In this document: positions 59,045 through 64,000 of the stretch, piece after piece
Layout of the letters: every line of letters starts with the position of its first letter
Position numbering within the stretch: the first letter of the stretch is position 1
Assembly: GCF_050563545.1 (NCBI RefSeq)
Contig: NZ_JBNXUM010000004.1
Location: forward strand, 62,001-126,000
Length of the DNA stretch: 64,000 nt
Direction of reading: 5' to 3'
From: Falsiroseomonas sp050563545
Lineage (GTDB): Bacteria; Pseudomonadota; Alphaproteobacteria; Acetobacterales; Acetobacteraceae
The notes under the pieces: generated by a model
The model's input: the letters and a program-made list of their open reading frames with translations, nothing else
The model's database searches: none
What the model was told of the DNA's origin: nothing
Made by a program: the position numbers and the translations under genes

Positions 59045-60448
59045 TTAAATAGACCCCAACGCGGCGAGGATCCGCGGGCGATCCGGCTTGCCGGCCGCCG
59101 TGCGCGGCACCGCGGCGGCGATCACCACCTGGCGCGGCAGCTTCCACGCCGCGAGCCTCGCCCGGCAGGCTTCCTCAACATCCTCGACGCTGACGCCGTC
59201 TCCGGCGACCAGCGCCGCGACGCGGTCGTCGCCGGCCGGCGTCGGGATGCCGATCACCGCGACGTCGCGCACCGCGACACCGGCGCGGATCGCCTCCTCC
59301 ACCTCGGCGGGGTCGAGCTTCCTGCCATGCACGTTGATCTGCAGCGCCCGCCGCGCCGCGAGGAACAGGCGGCCTTCCCCGTCGATCCAGCCGCGGTCGC
59401 CGGTGCGCAGCACGCGCGATCCCGGCGGCTCCAGCGCGCCACCGACCAGGCCGCTCGCGGCGGAGGGCGTGCGCACCACGATCTCCTCGGCCTCGACCGC
59501 GATGGCAACGCCGGGATAGGCACGGCCGGCGCAGCCGGGTTCGGGCCGGTCCTCCAGGTCTATCGCGACGGGTCCGCATTCCGACATGCCGTATTGCCGA
59601 GCGACCGGCCGGCCCCAGGCGCGCGTGAAGGCGGCCGCGATGGAGGGCGGCAGCGGCGCGCCGGAGCTGATGCAGAGCCGCGCGACGCCCGCTGGCGCCA
59701 CGCCCGTGCCGCGCGACCAGAGGTCATAGAGCGCGGGCACGCCGATCACGATGTCGGGCCGGTGCGCCTCCAGGCAGCGTGCGAAGGCGCGCGGCGTCTG
59801 CGGCTGCTCGATCACCATCGTCGCGCCGCCCGCGAGCGGCCCGAGCAGTCCCATGCCGAGGCCGTAGGCGTGGCTCAGCGGCACTGCGGCCAGCACGCGC
59901 ACGCCCGGGCGCAGGCCGAGCATGCCGACGATGCTGCGGGCCTCGGCCAGCAGCGCGGCTTCCGCTCGCACCACGCCCTTGAGCTTTCCTTCGGTGCCGG
60001 AGGTGTAGAGGTGCAGCCCCGGCCCGCCCGGCGCGGCGGCATGCGGGCCAACCAGGCGCAGCGCGATCGGCTGGCCCGCAACCGACAGCGTCGCGCCGTC
60101 GCGCCAGGGCAGGCCGGGCCGCTCCCTGTCGTGCAGCACGGCACGCGCGCCCTCATGCGCGGCGATACGCGCGAGCTCCGCGTCGGTCGCCCCGTCATGC
60201 ACGGGGAAGACGCTGGCCTGCAGCGCGTTCAGCGCGAGCAGCAGCACGACGAAGCCCACGCCCGAGGCGGCACAGAGACCGACGGCGTCGCCGGCCTGAA
60301 CGAAGGGCGCGAGCTCCGCCTCGGCCTCGGCCGCGCGCGCGAGAAGCTCCGCCCAGCCGAACTGCGTGCGATCGGCAGCGAGGGCGGGCTCGTCGCGGCC
60401 GAGCCAGCCGCGCGCGAGCTGCACCAGGCCGCCGCGCGGCTCCGTCAC
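59045..60448 (-). CDS. Stand-alone acyl/aminoacyl-AMP ligase
   Basis: Predicted 467 aa. Adenylate-forming core motifs: LYTSGTEGKLKGVVR (A3), QYGMSECGP (A5), RTGDRGWIDGEGRLFLAARR (A7-A8 region) and the C-terminal Lys in PRTAAGKPDR (A10). It activates an acid as AMP ester and transfers it to a thiol; the next gene upstream encodes a carrier protein (four-base overlap), the likely acceptor. It is somewhat short for an acyl-CoA ligase. Substrate cannot be read reliably. Confidence 0.9.
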   Translation of the reverse strand: MTEPRGGLVQLARGWLGRDEPALAADRTQFGWAELLARAAEAEAELAPFVQAGDAVGLCAASGVGFVVLLLALNALQASVFPVHDGATDAELARIAAHEGARAVLHDRERPGLPWRDGATLSVAGQPIALRLVGPHAAAPGGPGLHLYTSGTEGKLKGVVRAEAALLAEARSIVGMLGLRPGVRVLAAVPLSHAYGLGMGLLGPLAGGATMVIEQPQTPRAFARCLEAHRPDIVIGVPALYDLWSRGTGVAPAGVARLCISSGAPLPPSIAAAFTRAWGRPVARQYGMSECGPVAIDLEDRPEPGCAGRAYPGVAIAVEAEEIVVRTPSAASGLVGGALEPPGSRVLRTGDRGWIDGEGRLFLAARRALQINVHGRKLDPAEVEEAIRAGVAVRDVAVIGIPTPAGDDRVAALVAGDGVSVEDVEEACRARLAAWKLPRQVVIAAAVPRTAAGKPDRPRILAALGSI

Positions 60449-60717
60449 GCCGCGTGGCCCAGCAGCCGCTCGACCGAGCGGACGACGTCGGCGACGGTCT
60501 CCATCGGCGCGTCGAGCATCTCGCCGGGCTCGACGACCAGGTCGAAGGCTTCCTCGAGCCCGACGATCATCTTGACCAGGTCCACGGAATCCATCGCGAG
60601 CGGCATCGCGTCCAGCCGGGATGCCGGGCCGATCTGCTCGGGCCGCACCGGCGCCACCTCGGCTTTGACCGAGGCGATGACGTCGCGCACCCGCTCGTAC
60701 ACGTTGCCAGGCGCCAT
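60445..60717 (-). CDS. Acyl carrier protein
   Basis: Predicted 90 aa from MAPGNVYERV. The phosphopantetheine attachment motif is AMDSVDLVKM (Ser in D-S-V-D), followed by an acidic helix LEEAFDLVVEPGEM, as in ACPs. It is distinct from housekeeping AcpP, which lies in fab clusters with D-S-L-D. Its gene overlaps the AMP ligase by four bases and is 28 bases from the GNAT-like gene, forming a three-gene unit. Confidence 0.9.
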   Translation of the reverse strand: MAPGNVYERVRDVIASVKAEVAPVRPEQIGPASRLDAMPLAMDSVDLVKMIVGLEEAFDLVVEPGEMLDAPMETVADVVRSVERLLGHAA

Positions 60718-60745
60718 CGCCGTCACCGGGCCTCCCGCACAGCGG

Positions 60746-61846
60746 TCACGACTGCGTCCCGAGCACGGGCACGCCGAGCCTGCCGCCGGCTTCCTGCGCC
60801 AGGCGGCGCGCGCGCAGCGTCGCAAAGGGCATGGCGTCGTCGGCGCGGAGATAGCCGGCATCGATCAGGGCGGGCGGCGGCGGCCCGTTCTTCTGCCACC
60901 AATAGGCCGGCCTCGGCCGCGTCCTGACGAAGCCCGCCTGTTCCAGCGCCGCCACCTTGGCGGGCGTCGAGGCCAGGCAGCGGATCATGCCGACGCCGAG
61001 CGAGGCGAGCCGCGACGCGGTCTCCGCCACCACCCAGCCTGCCAGCGTAGCCGAGGTTTCCGCGAGCTGCAGATGCACGAGGCACGCCTCGAGGCCGCCG
61101 AGCGACGGCTCAAGCTGCGAGAGGGAGAACCCGACGGGCTCGTCGCCGCGCAGGAAGACGAGGCCGAACGGATGCGCCAGCCAGGGCGGGATGCGCGAGA
61201 GATGCTCGAGCTCGGCGGGCCCGGCCAGCGCCACCAGACCGGCGCCCGCCGGCTTGGGCAGCGCCATGCCCGACCGCCATTCCACCACGCGCGCCCTGCC
61301 ATGGGGCGGATCGGCCTGGGCCGGGCGGCGAAACGGCAGCACCCGCGGGACGGCGCGCGCCCAGCGTTCATGCGCCGGCCGCCAGAGCCGAAGCAGGTTC
61401 GCGACGAGATCACGCGCGCGCAGCGGCAGGATCATCTTCGTCACCGACGGCAGCGGCGACCAGCGCAGCCGCGGCAGGATGGCCTGGGTCGCCTCGGTCC
61501 CGCCGATCGACAGGACCGGCTCGGGATAGGCCATCATGCGCCGCATCAGGTGGACGCCGACGCCGAGCGGTCGGTAGCGCGGCAGGCAGTACCAGTCGCA
61601 GGCCTCGCGCACCGCGACCTCGCGACCGTCGAGGAGATAGGGCCGGACATAGGAATCGAGCATCGCGACGCAGGCCGTCCCGTCTGTCGCGACCCAGGTG
61701 TCGCCCGGCGTGGCGCGCTCGTAGTAGCGCCACGCCACCAGTTCCGCCGCGCGGGCCGCGCCCCAGTTCTCGCCCCAGGCCTCCGCAAGCAACCGCTCGA
61801 AGGCCGGGCGCATCACCTCATCGAGTGGGGCGAGGCGCAATGCCAT
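60746..61846 (-). CDS. GNAT-like acyltransferase of an ACP/ligase mini-cluster
   Basis: Predicted 366 aa. The start at 61846 follows AAGGGGAAG; an upstream TTG at 61864 is possible. An acetyltransferase-like half (WYCLPRYRPLGVGVHLMRRMM, where R/Q-x-x-G-x-G/A binds the CoA or pantetheine pyrophosphate) is followed by a second half with similar architecture (GWVVAETASRLASLGVGMIRCLAS). This suggests a tandem GNAT fold. It could move an acyl group from the neighbouring ACP to an amine. Inference only; cytoplasmic. Confidence 0.65.
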   Translation of the reverse strand: MALRLAPLDEVMRPAFERLLAEAWGENWGAARAAELVAWRYYERATPGDTWVATDGTACVAMLDSYVRPYLLDGREVAVREACDWYCLPRYRPLGVGVHLMRRMMAYPEPVLSIGGTEATQAILPRLRWSPLPSVTKMILPLRARDLVANLLRLWRPAHERWARAVPRVLPFRRPAQADPPHGRARVVEWRSGMALPKPAGAGLVALAGPAELEHLSRIPPWLAHPFGLVFLRGDEPVGFSLSQLEPSLGGLEACLVHLQLAETSATLAGWVVAETASRLASLGVGMIRCLASTPAKVAALEQAGFVRTRPRPAYWWQKNGPPPPALIDAGYLRADDAMPFATLRARRLAQEAGGRLGVPVLGTQS

Positions 61847-62128
61847 CCACCGCTTCCCCTTCAATCCTCGCCGGCGCGGCGTCGGTGCGGGGCGACAAGG
61901 CCCGCATCGGCGAGGCGACGGATGGCGTTTTCCTCCGGCAGGACTGGACGATCCCGAAAGACAAGCGGGCGTAACACGAGCGGCAACATTCCTGAATGCC
62001 GCCGCCGGCTCAACCTCGCGCGTCCGAATTCCCGCATTGGGCGAGTCCTACCACCGCGATTCGCCGCGCAGGCTCAATAGGTCGTGTCGGCGTTACGATC
62101 CGGACATGGAGAGCGACCCCGGAACAAC
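61847..62128. other. Intergenic stretch without a recognised gene
   Basis: The gap of about 316 bases between the GNAT-like gene and the pirin gene contains no frame with normal codon bias or ribosome-binding site. It should include the promoter of the GNAT-ACP-ligase operon (minus strand). Apart from the hairpin at 62129-62151 I see no structured element. Confidence 0.5.
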
Positions 62129-62151
62129 GGGAGGGGCCGGCGGCCCCTCCC
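62129..62151 (-). terminator. Pirin gene terminator hairpin
   Basis: GGGAGGGGCC and GGCCCCTCCC pair across a three-base loop just past the pirin stop on the minus strand (12 bases downstream). The following minus-strand bases GTTGTTCC are only weakly T-rich. Confidence 0.55.
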
Positions 62152-62162
62152 CTCTCTTCCGG

Positions 62163-62873
62163 CTACTCCTTCGCGACCTCGACCAGGACCAGCTCGGAAT
62201 CCTCGGTCGCGGTGATCGCGAGCTTGGGCTCGTCCACGATGCCCGCGCCGTCGCGCGCGTTCAGCGCGACGCCGTTCACCGTCACCGCGCCCTTCGCCGG
62301 CACGAGATAGGCGGCGCGGTCCGGTCCGAGCGCGGTGGTCAGCGTCTGCCCGGCCTTCAGCGTCGCGGCCATGACGGCGCCGTTGACATTGAGCGGCAGC
62401 GCCCCGTTGCCGGCATCCCCCGGGCGGCCGGAGGCCAGGACCTCGAACCCCGCCTCGCGCAGGGCCTTCGGGAACTGCTTCGCGCCCCAGTTCGGCTTGG
62501 TGCCGCGGCGGTCCGGCATGATCCAGATCTGGAAGATCCGGGTCGTCCCGGGCTCGAGGTTGTATTCGGAATGCACGACGCCGGTGCCCGCGCTCATGAT
62601 CTGCACGTCGCCCGCTTCGGTGCGGCCCTCGTTGCCCAGGTTGTCGCGGTGGGTGATGGCGCCGTCGCGGACATAGGTGATGATCTCCATGTCGCGGTGC
62701 GGGTGCGGGTCGAAGCCGGTGCCCGGCGCGATCTCGTCGTCGTTCCAGACGCGCAGGCGGCCCCAGTTCATCCGCGCGGGGTCGTGGTAGTTCGCGAAGG
62801 AGAAGTGGTGCTTCGCCTTGAGCCATCCGTGGTTGGCGCCGCCGAGGCTGGCGAAGGGCCGGACGTCGATCAT
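62163..62873 (-). CDS. Pirin-family protein (YhhW-like)
   Basis: Predicted 236 aa. The bicupin metal site is FDPHPHRDMEIITYV with a later His and Glu (GTGVVHSEYN). FQIWIMPDRRGTKPNW is characteristic of the short bacterial pirins similar to E. coli YhhW, some of which have quercetin dioxygenase activity. The native role is unknown, often linked to stress or redox sensing. Cytoplasmic; single-gene unit with its own terminator. Confidence 0.93.
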   Translation of the reverse strand: MIDVRPFASLGGANHGWLKAKHHFSFANYHDPARMNWGRLRVWNDDEIAPGTGFDPHPHRDMEIITYVRDGAITHRDNLGNEGRTEAGDVQIMSAGTGVVHSEYNLEPGTTRIFQIWIMPDRRGTKPNWGAKQFPKALREAGFEVLASGRPGDAGNGALPLNVNGAVMAATLKAGQTLTTALGPDRAAYLVPAKGAVTVNGVALNARDGAGIVDEPKLAITATEDSELVLVEVAKE

Positions 62874-63028
62874 GATGCTGTGCTCCCATCGCCCCGGGCT
62901 GGCCGGGGCTTGCTGTGTCGGGCGCGTAGATAGGCGCCGGCCGCCATTTCCGCGACGGGCTGCAACCGATTGCGGGCATTCACGGCGTCAATGGCCCCAG
63001 CGCGGGGCGCGGGGCCCCGCCGATCAGC

Positions 63029-63907
63029 TCAGCGGCACATCAGGACCGGCAGGTCTGCATTCTCCAGCACGTGGCGCGTCACGCCGCCCAGGATCAGCTG
63101 GCGCAGCCGCGAATGGCTGTAGGCGCCCTGGCACATCAGGTCGGCGCCGAAGTCGCGCGCGGCGCCGAGCAGGCCGGCGCCGACCTCGCGCGTCGCCGGC
63201 TTGAAGGGCACGAGCTCGGCGTCGATCTCGTGCCAGCGGAGATAGGCGCGGATGCCCTCGGCCTGCGGGCCTCGGCGCTGGTAGTCGTCGGAGCAAAGGA
63301 TGCGCACGGCCTGGGCGCGGTGCAGCCAGGGCAGCGCGGCGGCGACGGCCGCGGCGCTTTCGGCGCTGCCGTTCCAGGCGATGGCGACGCGGGTGCCGAT
63401 GGTCGCGGGCGCCTGGCGCGGCGCGATCAGCACGGGACGGCCGCTGTCGAACAGCACGGCATGCAGCGCGTCGGAGCTGCTGACATCCTCGTCGGCCTCG
63501 GGGTGAGGGACGACCGCCATGTCGAAGAGCCGGGACTGCTGCGCGACGATGTCCTCCTCGCGCCCGGCGATCGTCTCGAAGCTGATGGTGACGCCCGGCG
63601 TCTTCAGCGCGGTGTTGGGGTCGGAGGCGAGCGTCAGGTCGCCATGTGTCGCGGCGAAGCGGTCGAAGAGCGCGCGGACGCGGCCCGCGCGCTCGCCGGA
63701 TTCGCGCTCGGTCGCGGCCATCATCTCCTCGATCATCGCGCCCGACAGGCCCTCGCCGGCCAGCGGCGCGACGTCGCGCGCATCCACGCGTACATGCAGG
63801 CAGTGCAGATGCGCGTTCCACACCCGCGCGACGTCGAGCGCGGTGGCAAGCGCGGCTTCCCCGGCGGCGGTCCCGGTCAGCGGCAGCAGCAGGCGGCGAT
63901 AGGCCAT
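63029..63907 (-). CDS. Tandem universal stress protein (UspA family)
   Basis: Predicted 292 aa containing two Usp folds. The first runs from RRLLLPLTGTAAGEAAL to about residue 140, with a degenerate nucleotide loop. The second starts GTRVAIAWNGSAESAAAV and ends GAYSHSRLRQLILGGVTRHVLENADLPVLMC, matching the G-x2-G-x9-G-S/T ATP-binding pattern. Tandem Usp proteins respond to general stress. It stands alone near the window end; bases 63908-64000 include a lower-GC stretch that may hold its promoter. Confidence 0.92.
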   Translation of the reverse strand: MAYRRLLLPLTGTAAGEAALATALDVARVWNAHLHCLHVRVDARDVAPLAGEGLSGAMIEEMMAATERESGERAGRVRALFDRFAATHGDLTLASDPNTALKTPGVTISFETIAGREEDIVAQQSRLFDMAVVPHPEADEDVSSSDALHAVLFDSGRPVLIAPRQAPATIGTRVAIAWNGSAESAAAVAAALPWLHRAQAVRILCSDDYQRRGPQAEGIRAYLRWHEIDAELVPFKPATREVGAGLLGAARDFGADLMCQGAYSHSRLRQLILGGVTRHVLENADLPVLMCR

Positions 63908-64000
63908 CGCGCAGCCTCCCTTCGTTAAAGCGTTGTCGCTGAAATGTTTATGCCCGGGTTGCCGAGGTCAAGGCCAGCAGATCGAGCAGTCGTGCCCGGG

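Noticed and set aside
59327..62080. A 917-codon + strand open frame across the ligase, ACP and GNAT-like genes
   Set aside because: It crosses three well-supported genes on the other strand and has no motif.
1..64000. tRNA or rRNA genes
   Set aside because: No cloverleaf with a GGTTCGA-type T-loop in proper context and no rRNA-like conserved segment was noticed by eye; a covariance-model scan would be decisive.

Overview
The window is very GC-rich DNA (third codon positions mostly G or C) with tightly packed genes, many GTG and TTG starts, and several 1-11 base gene overlaps. The gene content (ClpA/ClpS pair, phasin, orphan Bug-type solute receptors, membrane-anchored formate dehydrogenase with the DUF3305/DUF3306 gene set, twin-arginine targeted proteins) points to an alphaproteobacterium, most likely Acetobacteraceae of the Roseomonas type. 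This placement is an inference from gene content and composition. The sequence looks chromosomal. I saw no transposase, integrase, phage gene, CRISPR array, rRNA or tRNA.

Layout. 1-6.1 kb: a truncated EamA exporter, a DUF2382 stress-type protein, a three-gene module like E. coli yjfM-yjfC-yjfL/ygiB-ygiC (lipoprotein, glutathionylspermidine-synthase-like ligase, DUF350 membrane protein), and a nuclease-helicase fusion with a DUF2075 core. 6.2-10 kb: a coupled run of phosphodiesterase-fold protein, MFS transporter, polyphosphate kinase 2 and esterase. 10-12.6 kb: a carboxypeptidase-regulatory-like protein, a trypsin-like protease with an acidic N-terminus, and an AhpD-like protein. 12.6-18 kb: clpA, clpS, a phasin with a probable PhaR-type operator, and a D-Ala-D-Ala carboxypeptidase. 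18-21 kb: a PLP-enzyme pair and a hydrolase. 21-29 kb: a sulfotransferase, a Bug receptor joined to a NitT/TauT-type ABC importer, an SDR, a nitronate monooxygenase and an orphan solute-binding protein. 29-36 kb: dcd, murA, a metallo-beta-lactamase-fold hydrolase, a META-domain lipoprotein, an atypical SDR, a thiamine-diphosphate enzyme and an HWE histidine kinase. 36-42.9 kb: a fused transporter/spermidine-synthase-like protein, fdhD-mobA, a PF04120-type membrane protein and another orphan Bug receptor. 43-57 kb: a creatininase-family protein, then a formate dehydrogenase supercluster. 57-64 kb: an oxidoreductase, a hydrolase, a GNAT-ACP-AMP-ligase mini-cluster, a pirin and a tandem universal stress protein.

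How the genes work together. The largest functional unit is formate oxidation. The minus-strand run 55086 to 43975 encodes a ligase-like protein, DUF6505-like, DUF6352-like, DUF3305 and DUF3306 proteins, a TorD-like chaperone, a small Tat-signal protein, FDH alpha (Cys form), beta and gamma, MobB and MoeA. A divergent multi-cluster ferredoxin lies at 55196-57244, and fdhD-mobA lie 3 kb away on the other strand. Together they cover molybdenum cofactor synthesis, sulfuration, Tat quality control and the enzyme, plus a set of conserved uncharacterised proteins that are the best candidates here for an undescribed maturation pathway.

Non-coding structure is also notable. Two copies of a five-hairpin composite element (17835-18020 and 45802-45991) carry their inner block in opposite orientations while the outer parts keep the same orientation. 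A second family of G/C palindromes occurs at three places (29753-29855, 33414-33514, 42861-43023).
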